Notes: generated by a model not told the origin, from the letters alone. Positions 1 through 13,400 are shown, counted from the first letter of the stretch. The stretch: DNA of 64,000 nt from Kitasatospora aureofaciens (GCF_019192735.1 NZ_JAHTKP010000003.1:248001-312000), one strand, 5' to 3'. A program made the numbers and translations.

Positions 1-895
1 GCGCTACGGCGAGAACCCGCACCAGGGCGCCGCGCTGTACAGCGACGGCAGCGGCGGTCTGGCCGGCGCGCAGCAGCTGCACGGCAAGGAGATGTCGTAC
101 AACAACTACGTCGACACCGACGCCGCCCGCCGCGCCGCGTACGACCACGCCGAGCCGGCCGTCGCGATCATCAAGCACGCCAACCCGTGCGGCATCGCGA
201 CCGGCGCCGACGTCGCCGAGGCGCACCGCAAGGCGCACGAGTGCGACCCGGTCTCCGCGTACGGCGGTGTGATCGCGGTGAACCGCCCGGTCACCGTCGA
301 GCTGGCCGAGCAGATCGCCCCGATCTTCACCGAGGTCGTCGTGGCCCCCGGCTACGAGGACGGCGCGGTCGAGGTGCTGGCCCGCAAGAAGAACCTGCGG
401 GTGCTGGTCGCCCCAGAGGCGCCGGCCAACCGCCAGGAGGTGCGCCCGATCTCCGGTGGCGTGCTGCTCCAGGACACCGACCGGGTGCACGCCGAGGGCG
501 ACGACCCGTCGACCTGGACGCTGGCCACCGGTGAGGCGCTGTCCGAGGCGGAGCTGGCCGAGCTGGCCTTCGCCTGGCGGGCCTGCCGGGCCGTCAAGTC
601 CAACGCGATCCTGCTGGCCAAGGACGGCGCCTCGGTCGGCGTCGGCATGGGCCAGGTCAACCGGGTCGACTCCTGCAAGCTCGCGGTCGAGCGGGCCGGC
701 GAGCGGGCCAAGGGATCGTACGCGGCCTCGGACGCCTTCTTCCCGTTCCCGGACGGCCCGGGGATCCTGATCGCCGCGGGCGTGAAGGCGATCGTCCAGC
801 CGGGCGGTTCGATCCGGGACGAGGAGGTCATCGCGGCCGCCGCCGAGGCGGGCGTGACGATGTACTTCACCGGCGCGCGGCACTTCTTCCACTGA
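1..895 (+). CDS. purH: PurH, AICAR transformylase/IMP cyclohydrolase, C-terminal part (5' truncated by window)
   Basis: This is the C-terminal part of the bifunctional enzyme for the last two steps of de novo IMP synthesis: formylation of AICAR with 10-formyl-THF, then ring closure. The reading frame is open from base 2, which encodes RYGENPHQ, a hallmark of the transformylase domain. The catalytic Lys-His pair lies in IIKHANPCG around base 172, and the protein ends in the usual TGARHFFH. Only the transformylase domain is present; the cyclohydrolase domain must lie to the left of the window. The internal ATG at base 92 is not the start. A strong hairpin follows the stop. Identity is very secure. 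Confidence 0.97.
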   Translation, partial: RYGENPHQGAALYSDGSGGLAGAQQLHGKEMSYNNYVDTDAARRAAYDHAEPAVAIIKHANPCGIATGADVAEAHRKAHECDPVSAYGGVIAVNRPVTVELAEQIAPIFTEVVVAPGYEDGAVEVLARKKNLRVLVAPEAPANRQEVRPISGGVLLQDTDRVHAEGDDPSTWTLATGEALSEAELAELAFAWRACRAVKSNAILLAKDGASVGVGMGQVNRVDSCKLAVERAGERAKGSYAASDAFFPFPDGPGILIAAGVKAIVQPGGSIRDEEVIAAAAEAGVTMYFTGARHFFH

Positions 896-928
896 TCGCG
901 TGACGCACTGATCGTGTGACGGTACGAC

Positions 929-970
929 AGAGCGGCCTGGTCCCCTCCACGGAGGGAGCCAGGCCGCTCT
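929..970. terminator. Bidirectional hairpin terminator between purH and the next, convergent gene
   Basis: A perfect 12-bp stem (929-940 with 959-970, AGAGCGGCCTGG and its complement) has a second CCCTCC/GGAGGG stem inside the loop. It lies between two convergent genes and is followed by a short T-containing run on the plus strand. Confidence 0.8.
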
Positions 971-988
971 TCGCGATCAGCCGGTGGC

Positions 989-1606
989 TCAGTAGCGCGG
1001 CCGGGCGAACCAGGCGACGCCGTCCCTGGTGGACATCCCGACGATCATGAGGATCGAGACCGCCAGCCACATCACCGCGAAGACGAAGCCGGGCGCCGGG
1101 TTCACCTTGTTGGCGAACGAGCCGAGGAACATCACCAGGCCCCACAGCGCGCCCAGCGAGCCGTACACCAGAGTGGTGATGCGAACGGCCGGACCGCCCT
1201 GGCCGAACTTCACGCCCAGCGTGATGGAGAACACCGCGAAGAGCAGGGCCACGATGCCGACGACCACCAGCACGCCGGTCGCCGCGCCGCCGAACCCGCC
1301 GAACGGGTCGCTCTCGTAGCTGTCGCGGGCCCGGTCGGTGACCGTCTTCGTCACCGCGGCACCGGTCAGGATGATGCCCGCACCGATGATCTGCACCGCG
1401 CCGATGATGAACAGCAGCACCCGGCTGGTGACCACCATGCCCGGCATGGACTGCGGCACGGCCGGCGGGTACCCGTACATCGGGGCCTGCATCGGGGCCG
1501 CCTGCGGGTAGCCGTACCCGGCGGCCGGCGGGGCCTGCTGCGGGTAGCCGTACCCGGGCTGCGGCGGCTGGCTGTACGGGTTGTTCGGATCGGGCGGGTA
1601 ACTCAT
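989..1606 (-). CDS. Small membrane protein with Pro/Gly/Tyr-rich N-terminus
   Basis: The product is about 205 residues. The first 60 or so are low-complexity, rich in Pro, Gly, Tyr and Gln (repeats of GYGYPQ type), and the rest forms four predicted transmembrane segments. This build, a disordered cytoplasmic proline-rich tail plus a small membrane domain, is common in actinobacteria and has no assigned function. The start was set at 1606 (ATGAGTTACCCG) because GGAGG stands 7 bases upstream; the longer open frame to 1681 has no such site. The gene converges on purH and is divergent from folD. I do not recognise a specific family. Confidence 0.82.
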   Translation of the reverse strand: MSYPPDPNNPYSQPPQPGYGYPQQAPPAAGYGYPQAAPMQAPMYGYPPAVPQSMPGMVVTSRVLLFIIGAVQIIGAGIILTGAAVTKTVTDRARDSYESDPFGGFGGAATGVLVVVGIVALLFAVFSITLGVKFGQGGPAVRITTLVYGSLGALWGLVMFLGSFANKVNPAPGFVFAVMWLAVSILMIVGMSTRDGVAWFARPRY

Positions 1607-2118
1607 CGATGCCTCCGGGCAGATACGGGACGTGGGGACGGGACGGCGGAGGCCCCGGAACCGGCCGGTGGGTCGGGACACCGGACGAGCGGGACACCGG
1701 ACGAACGGGACGCCGGCCGGGCGCGCTGACGCTGCGGCGGTGGGGCCGTGGCGCCCGGCATCGGCGGCTCAGGAACGTGCTGGGTGCGGAGCGAGCGGAA
1801 TCGTCGACGGCAGGGCGGCGGTCACGGCGCCGCGGCGGTGATCGGGCGGCGCGGTCTCGTGTGGTCGGCTCACTGGCTCTTTCCCCCGGGTACGCCCCGC
1901 CGTGGTGTCCGTCGGCCCGTCACCGGGCCGGTCGCGGCAGGGTATGCCCGCATATCGTCAAACAGACGGCAGGGCCGTGTCCAGCTGCCTTGACGCCGGT
2001 ACCGAGACTGTGGCGCAACCGCAACGCGGCCCGGACCTTCCGTGCCCGTCCGGTCCGGCGACAGGCCCAGGGGCGGGCTGTGGTACGGCGCCTTGCCGCG
2101 ATCCGGGAGAATGGGGTC
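1607..2118. other. Long intergenic region upstream of folD with a short tandem repeat
   Basis: I see no convincing gene in these 512 bases; the open frames here are high-GC shadows. It holds three tandem copies of a 16-bp unit (CGGGACACCGGACGAG type) at 1674-1689, 1690-1705 and 1706-1721, the third diverged. A TTGACG at 1990-1995 has no matching -10 element. The folD promoter is presumably here but I could not place it. Confidence 0.6.
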
Positions 2119-2973
2119 ATGACTGCCCAGATTCTCGATGGCAAGGCCACCGCCGCCGCGATCAAGTCCGAACTCGCCGCCCGCGTGGCGGCCCTCAAGG
2201 CGAAGGGCATCACGCCCGGCCTCGGCACCGTCCTGGTCGGCGACGACCCGGGCAGCCGGTGGTACGTCAACGGGAAGCACAAGGACTGCGCCGAGGTCGG
2301 CATCGCCTCGATCCAGCGCGAACTGCCCGCCACCGCCAGCCAGGAGGACGTCGAGAACGTCGTCCGCGAGCTCAACGCCGACCCGGCGTGCACCGGCTAC
2401 ATCGTCCAGCTGCCGCTGCCCAAGGGCCTGGACCAGAACCCGGTCCTGGAGCTGATGGACCCGGACAAGGACGCGGACGGCCTGCACCCGACCTCGCTCG
2501 GCCGGCTCGCGCTGGGCATCGAGGGCCCGCTGCCCTGCACCCCGCTCGGCATCGTCGAGCTGCTGCGTCGGCACGACGTCGAGATCAACGGCGCCGAGGT
2601 GGTCGTGATCGGCCGCGGCATCACCGTCGGCCGCTCGATCGGCCTGCTGCTGACCCGCCGCAGCGAGAACGCCACCGTGACCCTGTGCCACACCGGCACC
2701 CGGGACCTCGGCTACCACCTGCGCAAGGCCGACATCATCGTGGCCGCCGCGGGTGTGCCGCACCTGGTCAAGCCGGAGGACATCAAGCCGGGCGCGGCGG
2801 TGCTGGACGTGGGCGTCAGCCGCAGCGAGGGCAAGATCGTCGGCGACGTGCACCCGGGCGTGGCCGAGGTGGCCGGCTGGATCTCCCCGAACCCGGGCGG
2901 CGTGGGCCCGATGACCCGCGCGATGCTGCTGAACAACATCGTCGAGGCGGCCGAGCGCCGCGCCGGCGTCTGA
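2119..2973 (+). CDS. folD: FolD, methylenetetrahydrofolate dehydrogenase/cyclohydrolase
   Basis: This cytosolic bifunctional enzyme interconverts 5,10-methylene-THF and 10-formyl-THF using NADP, and so supplies the one-carbon donor used by PurH at the left edge of this window. The product is 284 residues, the family norm. It starts [16 protein letters not shown] and shows the catalytic Lys region (GNKHKDC-like, here VNGKHKDC), the substrate loop QLPLPKGLD, the Rossmann motif [13 protein letters not shown] and the C-terminal [15 protein letters not shown] signature. The ATG at 2119 was preferred over longer upstream frames because homologues start there. The gene is followed after 22 bases by the DUF3017 gene, probably in one operon. 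Confidence 0.97.
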   Translation: MTAQILDGKATAAAIKSELAARVAALKAKGITPGLGTVLVGDDPGSRWYVNGKHKDCAEVGIASIQRELPATASQEDVENVVRELNADPACTGYIVQLPLPKGLDQNPVLELMDPDKDADGLHPTSLGRLALGIEGPLPCTPLGIVELLRRHDVEINGAEVVVIGRGITVGRSIGLLLTRRSENATVTLCHTGTRDLGYHLRKADIIVAAAGVPHLVKPEDIKPGAAVLDVGVSRSEGKIVGDVHPGVAEVAGWISPNPGGVGPMTRAMLLNNIVEAAERRAGV

Positions 2974-2995
2974 CACCACACGAGGGACGGCGAGC

Positions 2996-3421
2996 ATGTC
3001 TGAGCCACGACCGGCACGGTCCCGGCGCAGGCCGGTCAAGACCACTGGCACCCTGCCGCCCGAGGGCTCGGCCGCGGCCTTCGGGCGCGAGCACGCCCTG
3101 CCGGTCCGGCAGTGGCCGATAACGCTGGTCCTGCTGGTGGTCGGCGCCGGGCTCGCGGTCACCTACTTCGCCGACTTCAAGGACGGCTTCAAGTACGGGC
3201 TGCTGATCCTCGGTGGCGGCGTGCTGCTCGGCGCCGTGCTGCGGCTGGTGCTGCCCGAGGTCGGGATGCTCGCGGTGCGCAGCCGCTTCACCGACGTGAT
3301 CGTGCTGGCCTTCCTCGGCTCGTCGATCGTGCTGCTGACCCTGGTGGCCCAGCCGAATCCGTGGCTGGAGTTCCCGCTGCTCGACAACATCGGCCAGCTG
3401 ATCGGCCGCCCCAAGCACTGA
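2996..3421 (+). CDS. DUF3017-type small membrane protein
   Basis: The product is 141 residues, with a basic N-terminal tail of about 40 residues and then three hydrophobic segments (roughly 40-60, 63-83 and 100-118). In streptomycetes a DUF3017 protein of this size regularly follows folD, which is the main basis for the name. Function is unknown. The ATG lies 22 bases after the folD stop, with GAGGGA upstream, so the two genes are likely co-transcribed and end at the hairpin at 3443. Confidence 0.85.
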   Translation: MSEPRPARSRRRPVKTTGTLPPEGSAAAFGREHALPVRQWPITLVLLVVGAGLAVTYFADFKDGFKYGLLILGGGVLLGAVLRLVLPEVGMLAVRSRFTDVIVLAFLGSSIVLLTLVAQPNPWLEFPLLDNIGQLIGRPKH

Positions 3422-3442
3422 TCACAGGCACCGATCCGCCAT

Positions 3443-3480
3443 GACGGCCCCCGCCCGGTTTCTGCCCGGCGGGGGCCGTC
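3443..3480 (+). terminator. Hairpin terminator of the folD operon
   Basis: A perfect 13-bp stem (GACGGCCCCCGCC, 3443-3455, with 3468-3480) and a 12-base loop lie 22 bases after the stop codon of the DUF3017 gene. Confidence 0.75.
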
Positions 3481-3539
3481 GTCCTCTGTGACGCATCAGC
3501 CAGGCCCGCACACGCGGCGTACGCTTCCCTTTGCGATAA

Positions 3540-4625
<1,086 letters not shown>

Positions 4626-4640
4626 GCCCTCTGAGCAGTC

Positions 4641-4681
4641 CGGCGGCCCGCCGTCCCCTCCCCGGGGGCGGCGGGCCGCCG
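4641..4681 (+). terminator. Hairpin terminator after mdh
   Basis: A perfect 13-bp stem (CGGCGGCCCGCCG, 4641-4653, with 4669-4681) contains a further C-rich/G-rich inner pairing and starts 15 bases after the mdh stop. Confidence 0.75.
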
Positions 4682-4712
4682 CTGTCCACCGACCCGCCTA
4701 CACTGGCGCGCT

Positions 4713-6038
4713 GTGAACGAAACCTTCGGGGACGCCGCGCTCGTCCTCGTCTTCATCCTGCTGGGCGGCCTGTTCAACGTCGCCGAGATCTCGCTGATCT
4801 CGCTGCGCGAAGGCCAGATCCGGACGCTGGAGGCGCGCGGCACCCGGCGGTCGGCCCGGGCCGCGCACCTGGCAGCCGACCCCAACCGCTTCCTCGCCGC
4901 CGTCCAGGTCGGCGTGACCTGCATGGGCTTCCTGTCCGCCGCCTTCGGCGCGGACACCCTGGCCGGCAAGGTCGCCCCGTTCTTCGTGAAGGCCGGGCTC
5001 ACCGAGGGCGTCGCCGACGCGATCGCCCTGGTCGGCCTCACCCTGGTGATCAGCTACGTCTCCCTGGTGCTCGGCGAGCTCACCCCCAAGCGGATCGGCC
5101 TCCAGCGCGCCGAGTCCATCGCGGTGACCGCCGCGCCGGTGGTGGACGTCATGTCCGTCGTGCTGCGCCCGGTGATCTGGCTGCTCGGGCACTCCACCAA
5201 CCTGATGGTCCGGCTGCTCGGCAGCGACCCGGCCGCCGGCCGCGGCTCGATGAGCTCCGAGGAGCTCCGCGGCCTGGTCGCCGCCAACACCGAACTCGGC
5301 AGCGACGAACGGGCCATGATCGCGGACGTGTTCTCCGCCGGGGAGCGACAGCTGCGCGAGGTGATGGTCCCGCGCACCGAGGTGACCTTCCTCGACGCCG
5401 AACGCCCGCTGCCCGCCGTCCGCCACCAGGCCGACACCTCGCCGCACTCGCGCTACCCGGTGGTCGAGGGCAGCGCCGACGCGGTGGTCGGCTTCGTCCA
5501 CGTCCGCGACCTGTACGGCGCGCGCGGCGAACAGGCGGCCAAGGTCCGCGACCTGGCCCGCCCGGTCAAGCTGCTGCCCAGCACCAAGCTGGTGCTGGAG
5601 GCGATGGGCGAGATGCGCCGCGAGGGCCACCACCTGGCCATCGTGGTGGACGAGTACGGCGGCACCGCCGGCATCGTCACCCTGGAGGACCTGGTCGAGG
5701 AGGTCATCGGCGAGATCCGGGACGAGTACGACCGCCCGGAGACCGCCACCACCCGCCGGCTGGCCGGCGGCGGCATAGAGCTGGACGGTCTGCTGAACCT
5801 CGGTGACTTCACCGAGGAGACCGGCGTCACCCTGCCCGAGGGCCCGTACGAGACGGTGGCCGGCTGCCTGGTCGCCTCGCTCGGCCGGCTGCCCAGGGAC
5901 GGCGACCAGGTGCGCGTGCCGGTCGGGGGCGGTGCCGGGGTGCTGCTGGCGGTGGCCAAGCTGGAGGGCCGGCGGGTCGCCCGGGTCAGGGTGAGTGCCG
6001 TCACACTGTCGGAACCTCCAGGGGCAGAGGTTTCCTGA
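4713..6038 (+). CDS. CNNM/CorC (hemolysin-like) transmembrane protein with CBS domains
   Basis: The product is 441 residues in the usual order for this family: a CNNM (DUF21) membrane domain over the first 190 residues with several hydrophobic helices, a CBS-pair region around residues 205-330 containing MVPRTEV and IVVDEYGGTAGIVTLEDLVEE, and a C-terminal CorC/HlyC domain. Relatives are linked to magnesium or cobalt efflux; despite the old name they are not shown to be hemolysins in general. The start is GTG (4713). Which ion it handles cannot be read from the sequence. It is followed 22 bases later by trpS. Confidence 0.92.
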   Translation: MNETFGDAALVLVFILLGGLFNVAEISLISLREGQIRTLEARGTRRSARAAHLAADPNRFLAAVQVGVTCMGFLSAAFGADTLAGKVAPFFVKAGLTEGVADAIALVGLTLVISYVSLVLGELTPKRIGLQRAESIAVTAAPVVDVMSVVLRPVIWLLGHSTNLMVRLLGSDPAAGRGSMSSEELRGLVAANTELGSDERAMIADVFSAGERQLREVMVPRTEVTFLDAERPLPAVRHQADTSPHSRYPVVEGSADAVVGFVHVRDLYGARGEQAAKVRDLARPVKLLPSTKLVLEAMGEMRREGHHLAIVVDEYGGTAGIVTLEDLVEEVIGEIRDEYDRPETATTRRLAGGGIELDGLLNLGDFTEETGVTLPEGPYETVAGCLVASLGRLPRDGDQVRVPVGGGAGVLLAVAKLEGRRVARVRVSAVTLSEPPGAEVS

Positions 6039-7660
<1,622 letters not shown>

Positions 7661-7661
7661 A

Positions 7662-10175
7662 CTACCTTTCCGCTCCGCCGAGTTCGAGCATCCGGTCGAC
7701 CACCCGGCGGGCCGCGCCGCCGTCGTCCAGCGCGCAGTGGGCGGCCCGGAAGCGGCGGTAGCGCTCGGCGTACCCGGCGGGCAGCGCGGCGCCGCCGTCG
7801 GCGAGTTCGCGCAGCGCGCCGAGCAGCCCGGCCGAGCTGGGGACGAGCGGCCCGGGGGCCTCCGGCTCGAAGTCGAAGTAGAAGCCGCGCAGGGTGTCGC
7901 GGTAGTGCTCCAGGTCGTAGGTGAAGAAGTACACCGGGCGGCCGGTGATCGCGAAGTCGAACATGATCGACGAGTAGTCGGTCACCAGCACGTCCGCGAC
8001 CAGCAGCAGCTCCTGCACGTCGGGGTAGTCGGCGCAGTCGTACAGGAAGCCGTCCCCGGCGCCCGGCAGCGGCTCGCGGACGTGCGCGTGCGGGCGGACC
8101 AGCAGGACGTGGTCCCGGCCGAGGGTGCGGCGGGCGTGGTCGAGGTCCAGCCGCAGGTCGAGCCGGAAGCCCTCGCCGTCGCCGCGCTGCTGGTCCTCCC
8201 GCCAGGTCGGCGCGTACAGCACGATCCGCTTGCCGTCGGGGATGCCGAGCCGGCGGCGGACGGCCGCGGCGGTGCGCTCGTCGGCCCTGGCCAGCAGGTC
8301 GTTGCGCGGGTAGCCGGTCTCCAGGATCTCGCCGTCGTAGCGGAACGCCCGCCGCAGGATCGGGGTGGCGAACGGGCTGGGGGAGACCAGCAGGCTCCAG
8401 TGCGGGGTCTCGCGGTCGAGCGCGTCCAGGTAGCCGTGGTCGGCCAGCCAGGGGTTGTCGACGTCGTGGGCGATGCGCTTCAGCAGCGAGCCGTGCCAGG
8501 TCTGCACGACCACCTGGCCGGGGCGGCGTTCCAGGAAGTCCGGGAAGTGGGTGTTGCCGACCAGGTAGCGGCAGGTGGCCAGCGCCCGGTACCACTCGGG
8601 GCTCCAGATGCGCACCGGGGTGACCCCGGGCGGCAGGTCGGCCTGGGCGTCGTCGACCACCCAGAGGTGCTCCAACGGCAGGTTGCGGCGGACGAGTTCG
8701 GCGTGCACCGCGCGCGGGGAGTCGGCGTAGCCGCGGCCGCCGAACACGTCGTACAGGACGGCCTCGCGCAGCGGCTCGCGCCGGGCGGCCGGGTAGGCGG
8801 CGGCGCGCTGGCGGGCCTGGGTCCAGGCGCTGCGCTCGGTGGCGGTGAGCACCGGCGTGGAGTCCACCAGTAGGGTGTCGTGCCAGCGGCGCTGGAGCAG
8901 GATCCGCTTGCCGCCGGTCTCGGTGGCGGCGGGCAACGTGGACAGCGTGCCGGGTGCGGCGAGCAACGGGCGGGCCGGGCCGGACCGGTCGGCCGGTTCC
9001 AGCACGGCCTCCCAGATGCCCTTGCGCAACGGCAGCGCGGTGCCGTCCGAGCCGGTGCGGGTGGCGGGCACCTGCACCCGGAACCGGCCGTCCGCGCCGG
9101 CCTCGACCGGGCGGCGGACCTCGCCGGCCGTACCGGTGTGCCGCAGGACCAGTTCCAGCCGTTCGGCGGCCGGATCCGGGCAGTGCCCCCCGAGCTCGAA
9201 GCCGCCGGCCCGGACGGCGATCCGGTCGATCAGGCCGGCCGCTGGCTGGACGCAGAGCTGGAGCCGGCCGTCGGCGAGGTGCTTGAGGTAGAGCGCCCGG
9301 TCCAGGGCGTCCGGCAGCGGGTGCTGGGCGGCCACCGGGCCGCTGCGCTCGTCCAGGACGAGCCGGTCGGTGCCGCCGTCGGGGCGCAGCAGCTCGGCGT
9401 CCCAGTGTTCGAGGTCGCCGGCGCCGTGCCCGTCCGCGGTGAACGGCCGGTACGGCAGGTGGACGGCGAAGGTGTTGCCCGTACGGGTGACGGGCCGCTC
9501 GATGACGGCGTCACTCTGCCGGTGGCGCAGTCGCAGCTGGGTGCCGGCGGGGCAGTGGTCGGCGGTGCCGCGCAGGTCGAGGCCGTCGCCGGCGGGGGAG
9601 GCGTCGGTGAGCCGGACGGCGGGGCGTTCGAGCAGCAGGCACAGCCGGCCGTCGCCGAAGTGCGGCTGGAGCCGGACGTCGCGGTCGACCCAGCGGGCCG
9701 GCGGGTACTCGCCCGAGCCGCACCAGTGCGGGGCGAGCGTGCCGTACTGGCGGCGCAGCCGGGTGGGGCGGGGGCGGGTGAAGAGGGTGGCCTCGATCTG
9801 CCAGTCGCCGAGCAGCCACTCGGTGCCGCGGCGCAGCCGGCCGGGCTCGATCAGGGCGGTGAAGCCGGACCAGTCGTGGTTGTACTCGGGCTGGGCGCTG
9901 TCGTCGGTGACCTCGGGCAGGCGCCGGGGTCTGGAGCGCACGTGGACGGGCGGCTGCGCGTCGTCGGGGTGGCGCAGGGTCAGCCAGGTCCAGGCGGAGC
10001 CGGGGCGGCCGGTGTCGAGGCCGTGCGGACGGGCGAAGCCGGTGAGTTCGAGGCCGCGGCCGGTCCAGCGGGCGCGGAGCAGGCCGAAGGCGGCGTCCTC
10101 GGTCACGGGGGTGGGCAGCTCGGTGGTCACACGGGGGTCGGCGTGCGGCAGGACGAGCCGTGTGAGCACTGGCAT
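7662..10175 (-). CDS. CDP-glycerol glycerophosphotransferase (TagF/TagB-like) protein without glycosyltransferase domain
   Basis: The product is about 837 residues. The C-terminal third (about residues 475-830) is the Glyphos_transf fold found in teichoic-acid polymerases, with YAPTWRED, LLVRPHAHV, DYSSIMFDF and the HYRDTLRGFYFDFE block. The N-terminal two thirds look beta-rich and contain repeated modules also seen in the neighbouring 1190-residue paralogue. It lacks that protein's N-terminal family-2 glycosyltransferase. It probably transfers polyol-phosphate units onto a cell-wall glycopolymer at the inner membrane face; the substrate is unknown. The start at 10175 is the Met of MPVLTRLVLPHADP; the frame continues to 10295 with further Met codons and no clear ribosome site for either, so the start is uncertain. 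Confidence 0.87.
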   Translation of the reverse strand: MPVLTRLVLPHADPRVTTELPTPVTEDAAFGLLRARWTGRGLELTGFARPHGLDTGRPGSAWTWLTLRHPDDAQPPVHVRSRPRRLPEVTDDSAQPEYNHDWSGFTALIEPGRLRRGTEWLLGDWQIEATLFTRPRPTRLRRQYGTLAPHWCGSGEYPPARWVDRDVRLQPHFGDGRLCLLLERPAVRLTDASPAGDGLDLRGTADHCPAGTQLRLRHRQSDAVIERPVTRTGNTFAVHLPYRPFTADGHGAGDLEHWDAELLRPDGGTDRLVLDERSGPVAAQHPLPDALDRALYLKHLADGRLQLCVQPAAGLIDRIAVRAGGFELGGHCPDPAAERLELVLRHTGTAGEVRRPVEAGADGRFRVQVPATRTGSDGTALPLRKGIWEAVLEPADRSGPARPLLAAPGTLSTLPAATETGGKRILLQRRWHDTLLVDSTPVLTATERSAWTQARQRAAAYPAARREPLREAVLYDVFGGRGYADSPRAVHAELVRRNLPLEHLWVVDDAQADLPPGVTPVRIWSPEWYRALATCRYLVGNTHFPDFLERRPGQVVVQTWHGSLLKRIAHDVDNPWLADHGYLDALDRETPHWSLLVSPSPFATPILRRAFRYDGEILETGYPRNDLLARADERTAAAVRRRLGIPDGKRIVLYAPTWREDQQRGDGEGFRLDLRLDLDHARRTLGRDHVLLVRPHAHVREPLPGAGDGFLYDCADYPDVQELLLVADVLVTDYSSIMFDFAITGRPVYFFTYDLEHYRDTLRGFYFDFEPEAPGPLVPSSAGLLGALRELADGGAALPAGYAERYRRFRAAHCALDDGGAARRVVDRMLELGGAER

Positions 10176-10276
10176 GCGGGTGGAGCCCTTCGGGGAACGG
10201 GGTTCCCGGTCCTTGGCGGTGGGCCGGGGAGGCCGCCGCACCGGTGGGGGCCGGAGCGCGGGCAGCCGAATTGACA

Positions 10277-10304
10277 TCCCATACCGGGACGACACCCGGG
10301 GTCA
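10277..10304 (-). promoter_or_regulatory. Possible promoter for the 7662-10175 gene
   Basis: On the minus strand TTGACC (10304-10299) is followed after 16 bases by TATGGG (10282-10277). This would give a leader of about 95 bases before the Met at 10175, and it would rule out translation from the Met at 10295. The -10 match is weak. Confidence 0.35.
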
Positions 10305-10393
10305 ACTGTACGGTTCGTCGAATTTCCTGAGAAATTCGCCGACGAAACGCCAGTTCGACTGCAATATGGGCGTAAAGGGACGGCCGCTCTCAG

Positions 10394-10465
10394 GTAACTC
10401 CCAGAAAAGCCGAGACGCCCGACGCGGATATGTGTCGGGCGTCTCGGACCGGTCGCGGGAGTTAC
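10394..10465 (-). terminator. Intrinsic terminator of the 1190-residue teichoic-acid-type gene
   Basis: A perfect 13-bp stem, CGAGACGCCCGAC at 10411-10423 with 10434-10446, is followed on the minus strand by GCTTTTCT. An outer 9-bp pair (GTAACTCCC at 10394-10402 with 10457-10465) encloses it and overlaps the TAA stop codon at 10462-10464. The T-run after the stem makes this one of the few classical intrinsic terminators in the window. Confidence 0.85.
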
Positions 10466-13400
10466 TCCTTGCGGAGCATGGCGTCCACCACGCGGGCGGC
10501 GGCCTTGCCGTCGTCCAGGTCGCAGTACGTCTCACGGAACGCGGCGGCCTTGTCGGAGTACTCGGCCGCGAGCTCGTCCACCCGGCCCAGCGCGGCGACC
10601 AACTCGTCGGAGGTGGCCAGCAGCGGGCCGGGGGCCTCCGACTCGAAGTTCAGGCTGAATCCGCGCAGGTTGTCGCGGTAGTGCTCCAGGTCGTGGGTGA
10701 AGAACAGCATCGGCTTGCCGGTCGCGGCGAAGTCGAAGACCGTCGCCGCGTAGTCGGTGACCAGCACATCGGCGATCAGCAGCAGCTCCGCCATGTCGGG
10801 GTAGCTGCCGACGTCCCAGATGTAGCCGTTGCCGGCGCCCGGGATCTGACCGCACATCATGCTGTGCCGGCGCACCAGCAGCACCTGGTCGTCGCCGAGC
10901 GCGGCCTGAGCCGCCGCCAGGTCGAGCCGCAGGTCGATCTGGTAGCCGCCGTTGGGGCGGCGCCGGTCCTCGCGCCAGGTCGGCGCGTAGAGCACGACCT
11001 TCTTGCCCTCGGGCAGGCCGAGCCGTTCCCGGACCTGCTCGGCGGTCTTCTCCCGGTCCGCGGCGAACAGCAGGTCGTTGCGGGGCGAACCGCTCTCCAG
11101 GATCTCGCCCTTGTAGTCGAACGCGCGCTTGAGCACCGGGGCCGACCAGCTGTTGCCGGCGACCAGCAGGTTCCAGTTCGGGACCTCCTGGGCGAGGCCC
11201 TTCAGGTAGTTGGAGTCGGTGAACCAGACCTTCTCGAAGTCCAGGCCGATCTGCTTCAGCGGGGTGCCCTGCCAGGTCTGCACGACCACTTGGCCGGGGC
11301 GGCGGACGAAGAAGTCGGGCAGGTGCGTGCTGGTGACGATGTACTTGGCGGTCGCCAGCGCCTCGAACCACTCCGGGCTCCACAGCCGGACCGCCTGCGC
11401 GGTCTGCGGCAGGTCGGCCTGCAGGTCGTCGCTGCCCCACAGGTGCTCCAGCGGCAGGCCGCGGCGGACCAGCTCCTCGTGGATCGCCCGCGGCGAGTCC
11501 GCGTACAGGCCGCCGAGGCCGACGTTGTACAGCACGGTGTCGCGCACCGGGTGCCGGCGCGCGGCCGGGTAGTCGACGGTCCGCAGCTGGCGCTGGCGGT
11601 AGCCGCTGCGCTCCTCCGGCAGCAGGGCCGAGTGCGACTCCAGCGACAGGCCGTCGTGGTGGCGGCGCTCCAGCACCATCCGCTTCCCGCGGGACTCCAC
11701 CTCCAGCGGCAGCGCGCCGAAGCAGTCCGGCGAGATCAGCGCGTACGAGGTCGCGACCTCGTCGACCGGCGCGCCGACCGGGCGGAAGAAGACGTTCCAG
11801 GTGCCCTGGGCGAGCGGCACCCGACCGGCGAAGGAGGCGGTCGGCACGGCCGGCATCGCGGTGCGGAACCGGCCGTCGGCGATCTCCACCGGGTAGACGT
11901 GCTCCTCCTCGCGCCAGTTGTGCCGGACCACCAGCTCCCAGCGGTGGGAGCCGGACAGCGGGAAGGAACCGCTCAGCAGGAAGCCGTCGGCGCCGCGCGA
12001 GGCGACCTCGTCCACCACCGGCTGGAGCAGCTGGTCGGAGAACTGCAGGTAGCCGCCGGGGGAGGGCTTGGAGTAGAGCGCGCGGCGGCGGTCGGCCGTG
12101 GGGTCCTCGCCCAGCGCGACGTGCAGCTGCTCGGGGGCGTTGCGGTCGTCCCAGGCCACCGGCACGGTGCTGCCGTCGGCGAGCACCAGGACGGTGTCCC
12201 AGCGGTCGCGGGCGCGCTCGGTGGCCACCGGGTCGAGCTCGGCCCAGGCCTCGCGGACGGCGGTCAGCTCCGCCGCCGGGAAGGAGACGCTGAACGGCTG
12301 GAGCGTGCCGACCGGCGCGCCCAGCTCCAGCGGGTAGTGCAGCTCGCGGTCGGACTCGACGTGGGTGAGCCGCAGGCGGGCCCCGGCGAAGCTGGCGCCG
12401 GAGCGGGCCGCACCCGAGACCTCCACCTGGCCGGCGTGCGCGGCCAGGCCGGTCACCCGGGCCCGGACCGTCTCCACCCGCAGGTAGACGAAGTTGTCCC
12501 GGACCCAGGGCACGATCCGCACGTCCGGCTCGACCCAGTGCGCCGGGAGGTACTGCGCGGTGTCGCTCCAGCCGGCCGAGATCCGGCCCTTGTAGACGCC
12601 GCCCTTGCCCGCGCCGGCCACCAGGACGCGCCAGTTGCCGTCCTTCCACTGGCCGCGGTGCTTGAGCTTCTGCGGGTCGAGGGCGACGGTGAAGCCCGCC
12701 CAGTCGCAGTTGTACAGGTCGTGGTTGCAGCTGGCGGTGGCCTCGGGGCTGTACTGGGTCTTCATCGGCACGGCGATGACCCGGCGGCCCTTGGCCTCGC
12801 GGAGCACCAGCGTGCGGACCATGTCGTGCTTGCCGGCCGCGCCCAGCTGCTCCGGGTACGCGTGCCCGGTCAGCTGGAGCCGGCCGCCCACCCAGGCCGT
12901 CTCGTACAGCCGGCTGCGCATGACCAGCGAGTTGTCCAGCTTGAGCACCCCGGCCGGCACGCTCTTGCGGCCGCCGCGCAGGAACGGGTAGTCGGCGTAC
13001 GGGCGCAGCACGCCGCGGGCCTGGACGCCGCCGTTGCTCTCGCCCTCGTACTTGATCTGCTCGACGAACTCGTCGATGCGGCCCGCCAGGGTCAGGTGGT
13101 ACTTCAGCCGCAGCGGCGCGCGCAGCTTGCGGACCTGCTCGGGGCCGATCGACCGGAGCAGCCGGCTGACGTGCTTGACGTAGGCGTCCCGGTACTCCTT
13201 GTCGCCGTCCACGACGGACCAGAAGAACATCGGGATCTCCTCGACGAGGGTGTTCTCGTCGTAGGAGCGCAGGTACTGGGCGAAGCGCGGGTCGGTCTGC
13301 TTCTTCAGCCAGCCGCGGACCAGCTCGACCGAGGCGACGCGGTCGATCAGGCCCTTCGGGTTGGTGCGCATCTGCGTGATCGACATCTCGCCGACCTCGC

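Noticed and set aside
1607-2118. A coding gene or structured RNA upstream of folD
   Set aside because: No frame has a ribosome site with plausible protein composition, and I could not fold a recognisable RNA family.
10270-10275. TTGACA hexamer on the plus strand as a promoter
   Set aside because: No -10 element at the right distance and no plus-strand gene follows for nearly 4 kb.
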